Below, in pieces: positions 1 to 9,900 of a stretch of DNA of 64,000 nt. Every line of letters starts with the position of its first letter. Within the stretch, counting starts at the first letter, position 1. The notes beneath the pieces were generated by a model. That model made no database searches. It was given only the letters and a program-made list of their open reading frames with translations, and was not told where the DNA came from. Source of the stretch: Guillardia theta CCMP2712 (taxonomy: Eukaryota; Cryptophyceae; Pyrenomonadales; Geminigeraceae); contig NW_005434630.1 of the NCBI RefSeq assembly GCF_000315625.1, positions 68,559 to 132,558 on the forward strand, given 5' to 3'. Position numbers and translations under genes: made by a program.

Positions 1-885
1 GCAAATATTGGTATTCAAATCTTACAGAACTCTTGCAAGAAAGGTTTGATCAAAGCCGTTGAAGAGATTCTACAAACTTCCGCAGCAGCAGAGCTAATCA
101 CAGAATGCGATCCCGATGGTAACACATGCCTGCACATCGCAGCTCGTGCAGGACATCTTCAAGTTATCAAGATGCTTGTTCTACATCCATCTGCCTTGTC
201 ATGTGTTTCCAGGGTGAATAAGTCAGGGGAAAGTATTCTGTCTGTCGCAATCGATGCCAACTCAAATGCGAACAAGATTGTGGAATTTCTGCTCTCCCAC
301 GAAAATATTTTTAAGCTTGCAAAGATAACGAGGCGAGAACAAGAGATCGTCCAATCCATCTTTTCTTCGTCTGAGCCAGACTTGCAACTGTTCAGGACGG
401 TGTTGAATCTGGACTCCAAAGAAATCTTGTGCTGCAGGAATGCAAACTTGCAGAATATTTTACATCTCGCTGTTCATAATGGATGTACAACGATCGTAGA
501 AGAAGTGATGGAGCACCAGGCTTGCTTGGCACGTTGGAAGGATCTCAACGGTCTCACCCCCTTGCATTTGGCATTTCGAAAATCTGATCACTTCTTGCTG
601 CAACTTCTCGTCAATCACGTCGAAAATGTGCATGGTGCCGACTGCAGTTGCAGATCTTTGCCCTCTAGCCATTTGCTGTCCGAGATGGAATTGGCAATCC
701 TCATCGAAGACATGAAACGAGTGTTGGAGCAAGCTCAATATTCAATGCATTGTTGTACAAGTATGACTTCAACTTTGCAACATGGTGCGGCAGACGTTTG
801 TGCATTCAACGAGCTCTTATCGAGCAGCCTCACAAGAGAATTGACAAGCCTAGACGAGGACAGTCTTTTTCATGCATTCGATTAG
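1..885 (+). CDS. Ankyrin-repeat protein, 5' end outside window
   Basis: The frame is open from the first base, so this is the 3' part of a larger gene. The first Met-like codon in frame (base 46) is only TTG, so no start lies here. The translated 295 residues hold ankyrin-type units: one around DGNTCLHIAARAGHLQVIK (bases ~112-180), a degenerate one at ~415-530 with NILHLAVHNG, and one at ~540-620 with LNGLTPLHLAF. These are helix-turn-helix protein-binding repeats with no enzymatic motif. The tail after ~640 is not repeat-like. The gene stops with TAG at 883-885, only 39 bp from the stop of the convergent peptidase gene, so the two 3' UTRs must overlap. The binding partner cannot be read from sequence. 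Confidence 0.8.
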   Translation, partial: ANIGIQILQNSCKKGLIKAVEEILQTSAAAELITECDPDGNTCLHIAARAGHLQVIKMLVLHPSALSCVSRVNKSGESILSVAIDANSNANKIVEFLLSHENIFKLAKITRREQEIVQSIFSSSEPDLQLFRTVLNLDSKEILCCRNANLQNILHLAVHNGCTTIVEEVMEHQACLARWKDLNGLTPLHLAFRKSDHFLLQLLVNHVENVHGADCSCRSLPSSHLLSEMELAILIEDMKRVLEQAQYSMHCCTSMTSTLQHGAADVCAFNELLSSSLTRELTSLDEDSLFHAFD

Positions 886-924
886 CCAATACTTGCAACT
901 AGTTCACTATCCTCGTAACACTCA

Positions 925-2048
925 TCACAAGCTTTCTAGCTCTTCTTCTTCCTGCACCTGATCAATGAATTTAAGTATTTGCTGAGAGTCCACAAACGTC
1001 GCAAGCCCCCTCAAATGTGGAGGTGCTGTATCAGCGACGATGCCTTCGACTGTTCCCACACAGCTACCGTTGCTGTATTAATACCTTTGACTTCAGTACA
1101 TTTTGAATGTTGCAGTCGACATGTTTTACCTGTCTAAGATGGGTCCACCACACATTCCCATCTGTAGCACACTCTGGGTTCTGGCAAAGCACTGGCACTA
1201 TTCAGAGGAAAGTGAAATAAGACCAAGCCTACTTGTTGTCTATCGTTCATTCCAATGAAGCTTCCCGGTACAACACAAGGTTCCTGAAAAACATTCAAAA
1301 TCGGTGTAGAGACAACCCAAACCAGGTGCATACTTGTGCCTGAGAATGATCCTCGGTATGAATGAGTCTATGACCATGAAAGACAATCTGAGTAGCGATC
1401 AAACGACCGTTTGATCAGCAACAAAGAAACAACAAACCTCGTCTCGGGGACACAAACTTGTGTCTCTCAAATCATGGAAAATGAAATGATCGTGAGGTGT
1501 TCCATCATCATTCTGTATAGAACTCAATTGCGAAATCAATTCATCATCGTCTTCAGCACGCAAAGCAGCCAAATCTCGAATGTGATGCGTCTTGTATGAA
1601 TTGGCCAGCACGGTTGAGAACTTTATTTCACCATTTGGTTTTCTGATTTCAAGTCTGGCTTGAATATTCCTGCACAAACCCAAGTCAGAAAGCCTCCCAT
1701 CTCATCAGGTGTACGTAGCAGCAGGACTCACTCTCGTCCAATGCTGTGCAGCCATTCGTATTGCTCCACAGGATAATAATTGGGGAACTGAAATGGCAAG
1801 ATGACGTGCGCTGAAGCGATGATTCGCAGCACTCCCTTGCTTTTCTGACCTCCTTCCCAGTTACCAGTCTTGACAATAAAACCACTGGCTCTGCTTAGAA
1901 ACTCAAATTCTTGCATCCCTTTCTCAGGGATGCGGAACCACGAGGATATGCAATAAGAAAGATGCTTGGCATTGGAAGACGAAGAAAAGAATCGCTTCGG
2001 ATGCGAAAAAAAATAGTTTGCTCTCGGAAGAAAGTTGCGATAAATCAT
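925..2048 (-). CDS. Chymotrypsin-fold peptidase with Cys nucleophile, probable mitochondrial presequence
   Basis: Five exons: 2048-1732, 1669-1438, 1283-1233, 1197-1130, 1072-925. They join in phase to a 271-aa protein ending in TGA at 927-925. The ATG at 2048 has an in-frame TGA two codons upstream, fixing the start unless an unseen exon precedes it. The catalytic triad order of the trypsin fold is visible: His81 in ASAHV, Asp138 in RDLAAL, then Cys216 in GMCGGPILD where Ser is usual. The C-terminal CVGTVEGIVAD and FVDSQQILKF look like the last strands and helix of the fold. The first ~40 residues are rich in Arg, Ser and Phe without acidic residues, which suggests mitochondrial import (inference). 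The third intron is only 35 nt, the weakest part of the model. The protein could also be an inactive protease-like scaffold. Confidence 0.7.
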
Positions 2049-2061
2049 TTTTCAGCGTCCT

Positions 2062-2283
2062 TCACTGGTCCTTCTGTTCTCTGACCTCGCCCTTCTTCGA
2101 GTTGAAAGCAAAAGGAGTGTTTGTGGATATCATTTTTGAAGCTCCGGGAGTTGTCATGTAGAAAACCAATCCTGCTACTCCCCACGCTGCAAACGACTTG
2201 AAGCTGAACATCCTGTATGGTAAAACAATAAGGACATACACAATGCGGAATGAACGCTAGAAGACTCACCTGTATCCAAACAT
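2062..2283 (-). CDS. Possible 54-aa single-span membrane protein
   Basis: Two exons, 2283-2270 and 2212-2062, are joined by a GT-AG intron (57 nt) with a good pyrimidine-rich acceptor. The product is a 54-aa protein with a hydrophobic segment (AAWGVAGLVFYMTTPG, residues ~13-28) and a charged C-terminus (KKGEVREQKDQ). The size and layout resemble small accessory subunits of mitochondrial inner-membrane complexes, but I recognise no family. An exon further upstream (acceptor near 2305) could extend the N-terminus. The stop lies 13 nt before the peptidase ATG on the same strand. This is either an upstream ORF in that mRNA, a dicistronic arrangement, or a very tight gene pair. Confidence 0.35.
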
Positions 2284-2305
2284 GCCTGAATCCAGAGAGT
2301 TCCAC

Positions 2306-3149
2306 CTGCGCAATTCGTAAAACATTGAATTATACCATTCATGTTGTTTGAATCAAGCTCTTGACCTTTCTACATATTGATCTCATCTGATCCTACGACT
2401 TCCCTGCCCTCCCCGCCTGCTCTTCGCCTGATAGCCTATCATCCCTTCCTTCCTCTACCCTAGCCTTTTAGGTGTTCCGATGCTTCCTCTTCGGCCTCAT
2501 CCGTTACATCCGTTACATATTCCTCATCCCCCTCATCCCGAAGCCTGTCAAGGGTCGCGGTTGGCATGGCTGAGGAGAATCCGATCCCTCGGCTAGACGC
2601 CTGCTGCGGGTAAGCTCCCCTCTCCCTCCTGCCCTCCTGCCCTCCTGCCCTTCCAGCCTCTCTCCATCCTTTGCTCCTTTTCTGTTCCTCTTCCTTTGTC
2701 CTGTCTCTCCTGCATCGCTCTACTCTCCATTCTCCTCTTTCCTCCTTTCCTCCTTTCCTCCTTTCCTCCTTTCCTCCTTTCCTCCTTTCCTCCTTTCCTC
2801 CTTTCCTCCTTTCCTCCTTTCCTCCTTTCCTCCTTTCCTCCTTTCCTCCTTTCCTCCTTCCCTCCTTCCCTCCTTCCCTCCTTCCCTCCTCCCTCCTTCT
2901 TCCTCCCACCTCCATCTCCCTCCTGCCTCCTCCCATATGCAATTGTTTTAGCTCAATCCTTTTACTCTCTACCTTCTCCTTCGGCTTTGCTTGATCATTT
3001 GTCAATCGCTCCTCTAGCCTACCAAACCCTTTGTTGTCACTAGACCCTGCATATCCTCCTCATGAATACGTGGCGTTCCTTTTGAATTGTTTCTCTCTTA
3101 CGCGATGAGATCAACCCAAGTAAAACTTGCAAGTCTGACCTTTTTTCAG
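2306..3149 (-). other. Non-coding, pyrimidine-rich interval
   Basis: No convincing gene. The stretch is dominated on the plus strand by C/T tracts from about 2400 to 2945, containing the octamer array listed separately. The long ORFs in both directions are by-products of that repeat. The interval separates the divergent small/peptidase gene pair (-) from the membrane-protein gene (+), so both promoters should lie here. No TATA-like or other motif stands out. Confidence 0.6.
2738..2905. repeat. Octamer minisatellite (CCTCCTTT)n
   Basis: About 14-15 nearly perfect copies of an 8-bp unit TTTCCTCC run from ~2738 to ~2855, followed by four to five copies of a variant TTCCCTCC. One strand is purely pyrimidine, so the tract could form triplex or slipped structures and is likely length-variable. 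It lies in the intergenic region and is probably not translated. Confidence 0.85.
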
Positions 3150-4168
3150 ATGCATTCAGCTCAAGCTGGGTGTTCTTATCCTTTGCGTCCTGCAGGTTGG
3201 TTGTTTACTTCTCAGTTTTTCCTCGATTTTGACCACTTGCTTGCAATTTTATGGCATCATTAGATGATAGCATCTGGCTTCATGATGCTTCTGATAGGGT
3301 CATACCTTCTCTTTGGTTACGCGTGAGTTTCACAATTGTTTTCAAGTGTGGCATTTGGCGCCTAAGTGATGGTATCAGGCCTGGAGACAATCTTCCAATG
3401 CTTGGAGGAGCATTCACTCTGTTTGCCCTCATCGTGGTTTGATAATTCGTCTTCTGCAATGTATGTTCGATGTGAATCTGGAAATAGGTCATGCTCTTGA
3501 CAGCAGCAGAGTTTGGCTTTGCTCTGTACGCGTTCAGGTCAAATTTCTTTTTATTTGGAGGAAATCTTGAAAGCTCATCAAGTGTTGCAGTGACATCCGT
3601 AAGGCAGAACCTCAGGGAATCAGGTCCTCCTTTTCTTCTGATCATCTCCTTTCGTCTATCTGTGTCATTTGCAGATGAAATGACAGCACCTTCAGATTCT
3701 ATTATATTGTGAAGATTGTATCCTTCTTCCTAAGCCTGTTTGTGTTCTGCTTGACAAGTGACTGGACGTAAGGTCTTGAGAGGCTATGAGAGTGTAGATT
3801 TACATAACAGCAGTTCGCCCGAAATTTTGAACTTGTTCATCTCGTCGAGCATCAGCTTGTACTGCATTTGGTGCATATGGTCGTTGCATGAAGGTATCTT
3901 TTGCTCATGTTTTTGAAAGGGCTTGATCAATTTTTCAGCATTGATGCTGGGAGGAGAAGCCGCTGCAAAGGCTGGGTTTACTTTGGAGGAGGTGAAGATG
4001 CTTTCTCCATATGTTGTGCTGATCTGCGGCGTTTCCAGGCCTCGGCCACTTCACCTTTGCTAAAGAAGGTAGCGGAGGAGAAAGAATCCAAGGTGAGCTT
4101 TCGTTGAAGAGAGGAGTTGGTAATCTCAGCCCTGATTACAGGGATCCATGCAATCAGCGTATGTCTGA
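3150..4168 (+). CDS. Polytopic membrane protein in micro-exons (family not recognised)
   Basis: Exons 3150-3195, 3264-3322, 3379-3436, 3488-3537, 3604-3623, 3675-3708, 3735-3767, 3811-3893, 3939-3991, 4039-4092 and 4142-4168 all join in phase with GT-AG introns, ending in TGA at 4166-4168. The product carries about four hydrophobic spans: LILCVLQMIASGFMMLLIGS (exons 1-2), GGAFTLFALIVVMLLTAAEF (3-4), IIFLFVFCLTSDW (6-7) and LNLFISSSISLYCIWCIW (8). A charged tail (SPLLKKVAEEKESKGSMQSAYV region) follows. The four-span layout is loosely tetraspanin-like, but no CCG motif is seen. The first coding exon is missing: 3150 starts in phase 2 after an acceptor. A shorter reading would stop at the TGA at 3709 without splicing. 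Confidence 0.5.
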
Positions 4169-4369
4169 CGGGCCACATAGTACTAGTCGCCCTTGTAAGT
4201 TACCGAAATGCAAGAGATGAAATCTCTCAAGTTTATTTTTGCAAAGATACGATAAAAGTCGTCCCCAGGGACATAGCAGACGCGCCAAGATTCGCAGACC
4301 ATGACAAGGGGGAGCCTAGAAGATCGAACAGGATTGTAGTCAGGCAACTTCCAGCAGATTCTAGACGAA

Positions 4370-5487
4370 TTAATCGCTGTCGGAATCTTCTCCTCGACCT
4401 CTTCGTCGCCTCGCGCGAGCTTCCTGCATCGAATCCGTTCATCACAATCATGTCACCCAGCTCTTGCCTCATTACCTCATCGTTCTCGTCACCCGATTCT
4501 CTGTTGCGTTTTCGACCTACATCCAAGCGTTTCAAGGCGGGTGTGGTGACTACAGAACATTGGTACCAGACTTGTCGTCCTCATCGCGGTCGCGGGTGAG
4601 ATCGCGATTCTTGAATCGCTTGTCAAGCTCTTCATTCCTCGAACTGACTCCACCAGATGCGTAAATTCCTCCTGAACGGCGAGACGCGCTTTGAGCCGCT
4701 TCTGCTCATCAGAAATTACTCCCATCATCTAGACAGCACGAATCTCCGAACCAATGTCCACTGCTCCTGCGACCTGACAAACTCTTCCAAACCCTCCGCG
4801 CCCCTATGAGAAAGTACTTGACAGGCTGCTATCACTCCTCGCATTCAAGTATACCAAATCAAAGTCGAGTCGATACTCGTCGCGGACCTGACAACTAAGT
4901 TCAAAACCACCTGCTGAGCAAATACCTTTCCTCCTCACCTGTCCTCCACTTTTTCCTCGTCCATACTTCGAGTAAAACCAAGGTAAGGCAAATACAAATC
5001 AAGAGGCTTAAAAAGCACTACCTGCCGTCCCTCCACAAATCCTGGGTCTCTATCAAGTCTGCGACAGCTGTCAAAATTGCAGACCAACCAGTGAATCTCT
5101 GCCTGATTGGACGATCATCCAGCTTCAGTCCATTCAGGTATCGGATGGAAGCTTCAGTATCTTCTTCAGTGTAATACCTTGAATAGGGAGTCATGTTGCT
5201 GAACTGTGACTTGTGTACTCACTCAACGAAGCAGAAGCCGCAAGGTGTCTTCTGGAAGCGATCGAGCCCCATGATCACCCTCTTGACCTGTTCAAGAGTT
5301 TATTGCACGCATCATAAAACCCCCGAGGACGGACCTCCCCACATCTCGAGAAAAATTCGTAAATTTGAGCCTCTGTGGTGAAATACGAAAGGTTGCCAAT
5401 GTACAAGCAGGTAGACTTCTCTATAGCTTGATGGTACTCCTGCAGTTTCTGTGAGCCTTCCTTACAACTCAATTTCAAGTACCTCAT
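4370..5487 (-). CDS. NCBP2: Nuclear cap-binding protein subunit 2 (CBP20)
   Basis: This is the small subunit of the nuclear cap-binding complex. It binds the m7G cap of nascent Pol II transcripts through an RRM. Exons 5487-5335, 5287-5223, 5177-5103, 5058-5022, 4965-4939, 4887-4855 and 4803-4774 join in phase. They read CLYIGNLSYFTTEAQIYEFF (RNP2), [20 protein letters not shown] (RNP1), LDDRPIRLDRDPGFVEGRQ and YGRGKSGGQVRDEYR, then GRGGFG, which is CBP20 order throughout. The tail runs through ~4700-4567 (start unresolved), 4516-4476 and 4423-4370. It is rich in Arg/Asp/Glu and ends EDSDSD. Intron 3 (5102-5059) appears to be GC-AG. The ATG at 5487 gives a short N-terminus. A more CBP20-like leader (MADLYCQYERTPYFDR, ATG ~5560) lies just upstream in another frame, so a small intron or an indel may be missed there. 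Confidence 0.88.
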
Positions 5488-5560
5488 AAGTCATGCCACT
5501 ATGACGATCGAAATATGGCGTTCTTTCATACTGGCAATAAAGATCTGCCATGAGGCCTGC

Positions 5561-6903
5561 AGGATCGCATGTCCGTTAGTTGATCTATTCTCTCCAAATC
5601 TTTGTGTTATCCTATTTTCAGTTATACCAGCTTCCTCCTCATCGGAATTTTACTTGATCAACTTTTCTTCTGAACATCAACTACTTGTTTGCTGTATTTC
5701 TCGAATCTCGGTTATGCCTTTCCATCATACACAAACACGGTCTTGAGGTCTTGAGTCCATCAAGACAATTCAAATCCTTGATCGTCTTTTCCTCTACCTC
5801 TAGTTCTCCTGCACCTTCATATTTCCCTCTCCCTCTTCATATTTTACACAGCAGCTGCGCAGAACAAGCACGCAGGCCCGCAGGCCCGCAGGCCCGCAGG
5901 CCCACGCAGGACGGTTCCGAGGCGGGCTCCGAGAAGTCCGAGGCTGTCACGGTCGCAGCCTCACGGCTCTGCTGACCCCCGTCACCCGGCAGTGTTTGAC
6001 GGGGCACAAGTTTGTTAGAACGCAGATATCACATCGACCTTAGTTGTAACAAGACAGTTTTTGCTCAAGACAGAATTTTATGCACACAAAACAAGTATGA
6101 GAGAGTAGACTGTATGCTAGGGCCCGATGTGAAACCCACTGGCAAGCATCCAGACATGAGAGGACCTTAGCAAGACGGCTAGGAAAGCCCCCTCTCCGTC
6201 CCACACGCTACATGGGCCGCCCTGAAACACGTAAGAGTTGTTTTGGTTTACGGGAGAGTTTTTGTTACAGCACGCTTGGCGAGTCCATTATGATTAAGTC
6301 AAGTTACCGTACCGTACTAGAGCACCAGGCCAGTGCAGCTGCGGCGCCAGGCGTCACCGGGCCCATGCATGCTGAGCCTTGGACTCGGAGCCTCCGGGAG
6401 GCCTGTGCGGCCCGGGCCCCCCGGGCACCGCCGGCCGGCCGCTCAGTCGGACCACTAAGTTGAACTGAAGGCAGTGCTTCTCTATATCATCACAAGTTTT
6501 GGTGCCCTGTAAGATACAAAAGTGGGCGGGCTTGTTATCCTCTCTGTTGCTACCGGTCTCCCCAGGCAAGCCCTCAAGTCTCAATTTTTCTGTTTGCTCC
6601 TAAAGGTTATTTTCACTGCCTTCCTCCCCAGGCCTCCTTGCCTATAACTCACCTACACTTTTTGCCCTACCCCTGAAGTTGTTCACTCCAGCAAACGTCT
6701 TGGCTTATCCATGCTGGACGCACCTCACTACCGAGTCGTCCACCTCCACCAAGCTCGAGCATAGCAGGCATGTACAAGGTCGCGTGAAACCTCTACTCTG
6801 ACCCTCAGCTCTTGGCGCTCTGTCAGCTGGCAACCTCCTGTAACCCTCCTAAACCTGATTCTGCAGAAATCGTTTTGTTTTGCCTTTGTTCTACAACCCA
6901 GTT
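5561..6903. other. Intergenic region between CBP20 and the giant gene
   Basis: Divergent promoter region with no supported gene. It contains four tandem copies of GCAGGCCC at ~5872-5903, a GC-rich island at ~6310-6460 (listed separately) and pyrimidine-rich sequence from ~6560 up to the giant gene. The short ORFs here have no recognisable motif. Confidence 0.5.
6310..6465. repeat. GC-rich dispersed island, copy 1
   Basis: A sharply GC-rich block in otherwise AT-balanced intergenic DNA. It contains CGGGCCCATGCATG, GGCCCGGGCCCCCCGGG and CCGGCCGGCCGC palindromic runs and a preceding CCGTACCGTAC. Similar runs and spacer words occur at ~39020-39290, ~44195-44550 and ~46130-46495, all intergenic. 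The resemblance is in composition and short palindromes. Full alignment was not possible by eye. Confidence 0.5.
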
Positions 6904-9900
6904 ATGGTTGGCACTCGATTCTTAATGTTTGTTTGCTTGCTTGCTGCACTGCACGGGCTAATATCGTGCGAATCTTTCAATGTAAAAATACTTGCTCAAC
7001 CAAATGATGCAATCGTTTCACAAGTTTTAACAAAGGCTCAATTAGACTTCAGCTATGCCAGTCCTTTGAATCAGACAAATTCTTCCTTCAATTTCCTCGC
7101 TGCACGCGTTGCCCTCTTCTACGATGCGCTTCCTGTTAACTTTCTTCATGGACGCAAGCAGATAAACTTGACATCTTCGATAGTAGACTTTACAAACTTG
7201 ACGATTGAGCACGTCTTCGGAATCAATTTCCAGCTTCGTTTTTTTGTCTTCAACTGTCAAGGAATTGTCGGTGACATTAACGGAAATAAGTTCGACGTTG
7301 CTCCTTACAGTGTACAAATCATAGAGGGACCTAATCGAATATATCTAGGACGCAAGTTTTTGTTTCGGATAGGATTTTTTGACAAACATCTCAAATCAAT
7401 CGGCAGTTTGGGTCCAATCTCTGTCAATCTAAGGATTGAAGAAGGGCCAGAGCAGCTTCAGTTTCAAGCAATTTCTTTACAAAACGTTTCTTCAAATGGA
7501 ACGGTTTTGTTTCAAGACCTCGAGTTCTGGGGTGATGTGAAGGGGAACTTTTCAGGATTGGTCAAATTCAGATTCTCTGTGCAGTATTTCAACATCACGA
7601 TCTTTTCCGAGACACTCAATATCATTGGTCTTTTCTGTTCTCCTTTCGAATGCAAACAAGGAGAGTTCTTTAAAATAGTTAACGACATGTCGTCACAGCA
7701 AGTATTTGGACAATGTATCACTTGTTCGCCAGGATTCTACTGTCCAAATTCATCAGTGTACATGATTCCATGCCCTGAGGGCACGTACCTGGACAGAGCG
7801 GGTTCTTCAAGTAGCATGGATTGTGAGGTATGCAAAGAAGGAAAGTATTCTTCGAAAGGCGCCTCGTTCTGTTCGAACTGTGAGGAAGGATTCTATTGCT
7901 CCGAGGGAAACCGGTTTGCTTGTGCAGTTGGGACTTATTCAATGTCTAACATGTCTTCATGCATCGAATGTCCATCTGGAAGCTTTTGTCCTCTCAATGG
8001 CACGACTCCAATCCCCTGCCCTCCCGGTTCATACTCGCTATCCAAAGCAGTTTCATGCAGTCTGTGCTCTGCGGGAAAGTGGTCATCATCCGGGTCTAGC
8101 AGTTGTGAGTCTTGTCCTCCTGGGCAATTTTTGAAAGAAAATCTATGCATTCCATGTCCTGCAGGATTTTATTGTTCGAGCTTGAGTACGATCGCATGTC
8201 CGAATGGAACCTTCTCTCTGGGCAATGCTTCTTCATGCTCGAGTTGTCCGGTCAATACTGTATCTGCCTGCGGATCGACGAACTGTACTACATGTGAGTT
8301 TGGGACCAGTTGGAAGTCACAGTGCAGATTTTGTGACATGGGCTTCTATTCCACTGATGGACGCCCTCCATGCAACTCTTGTCCACCAGGATTTGCATGC
8401 CCTGAAATTGGGACAGCAAATCCAGTTCCATGTCCTTTGGGGACGGTGTCAGTAGAAAATTCTTCGGAGTGCTCTCCTTGTCCAAAAGGATTTGCTTGTC
8501 CCTCTCCAGAGCTGGCCTCCTTGACGATTGCATGTGTTAATGGAACATTTTCCTTAGGATTTCAATCCAACTGCACCACATGCCCTGCGGGATCTTACTG
8601 CACAAATGGAAATTCGATCCCTCGTAGCTGCCCGCCAGGCACATACTCTAAAGAGGCTCAGCCTCAATGCACTCCATGTCCTGTTGGCCATTTTTGTGCT
8701 TTTGCCAGCTCTACTCCTGAGCCATGCCCCAACGGCACTTTCAGGGATGTGACAGGGGCAGCATCTGTGTCGGATTGTTCATATTGTTCTGGCGGTACAT
8801 TCTCCACATCGCCGGGCTCTTCAAGCTGTTCCTCGTGTCCCAGTGGATTTCGATGTCCCTTTCCATCATCTCCTCCGGTTCTCTGTGGTGAAGGGCAGTA
8901 TTCAACTCCAGCTAGTGAGGCTTGCCTTGACTGCCCTGCTGGCTACAAGTGCGAGGACCCTTCACAGCTTCCTCAACGATGCCCGAATGGTACCTTCTCA
9001 TCGGGGCGAGCATCTGTTTGCACCACTTGTGGAGCTGGAACTTTTTGCGTTGATCCTCAGCTTCCTCCTGCTGCCTGCCCAAGTGGAACATTTTCTATGT
9101 CTGAAAGCACATCTTGCATGGCTTGTGACCCAGGATACTACTCTTTGCAATTAGCAAATTGTTCAGAACTTCATTCAGGACCTATTGCTTGCACGAAATG
9201 TCCTTTTGGACATTTTTGCAAACCAGATGGCCCACCTGTTCCATGTAATGCAGGCTACTTTTCCATCGGTGGTCAAGAAGAATGCTCAATGTGTGAAGCT
9301 GGTTATTTCTCGCTTTCGACAGCGTCACATTGTTTTCCATGTCCAGCAGGGAGCTCTTGCCCACACCAAAATTCCACGCCTTCAGCTTGCACAGCGGGTA
9401 CTTTCAGTATCTCTGCTATGACATTTTGTCAAACCTGTCCCACTGGAGAGTATTCAAACTCAAACTCGAGTTCATGTTTTCAATGTCCTGCTGGTACCTT
9501 TTGTTCGTCAAACAGTAAGCCATTAGATTGTCCAATCGGCACTTTCTCAGGCGTAGGTTCCTCTGTGTGCACTTTATGTGCGAGTGGCACTTATTCTCTT
9601 CAAGGTTCGTCGGATTGTTATGATTGTCCAGCAGGAGCGTTTTGTGCTTTGAATGACCAAAACGTGTCTGCAACGCCTTTGACGTGCAGTGCTGGATTTT
9701 TTTCAGCGGGAAAAGCAACTGTTTGCTTGCATTGCCCCGAAGGATATTTCTCTCCTTTGAATTCCAGCACTTGCCAAATATGTCCCCCGGGATTTTTTTG
9801 TGGAGATGGTAGTTTCAAATTGCCTTGTCAGCCTGGCACGTTCTCCTGGTCAAACAGTACCTTGTGCTCACTCTGTGCACCAGGGAAATACAGCAATCAA

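Noticed and set aside
2460-3043. Long overlapping ORFs on both strands rich in Gly/Lys/Arg or Phe/Pro/Leu
   Set aside because: They are translations of the octamer repeat; every frame stays open because the unit lacks stops.
3280-3645. 121-aa minus-strand ORF
   Set aside because: It lies opposite the micro-exon membrane gene, whose exons keep phase across ten introns; the antisense reading has no recognisable domain.
6880-6903. Start of the giant protein at 6880
   Set aside because: The codon is TTG. The first ATG (6904) begins a typical signal peptide directly.
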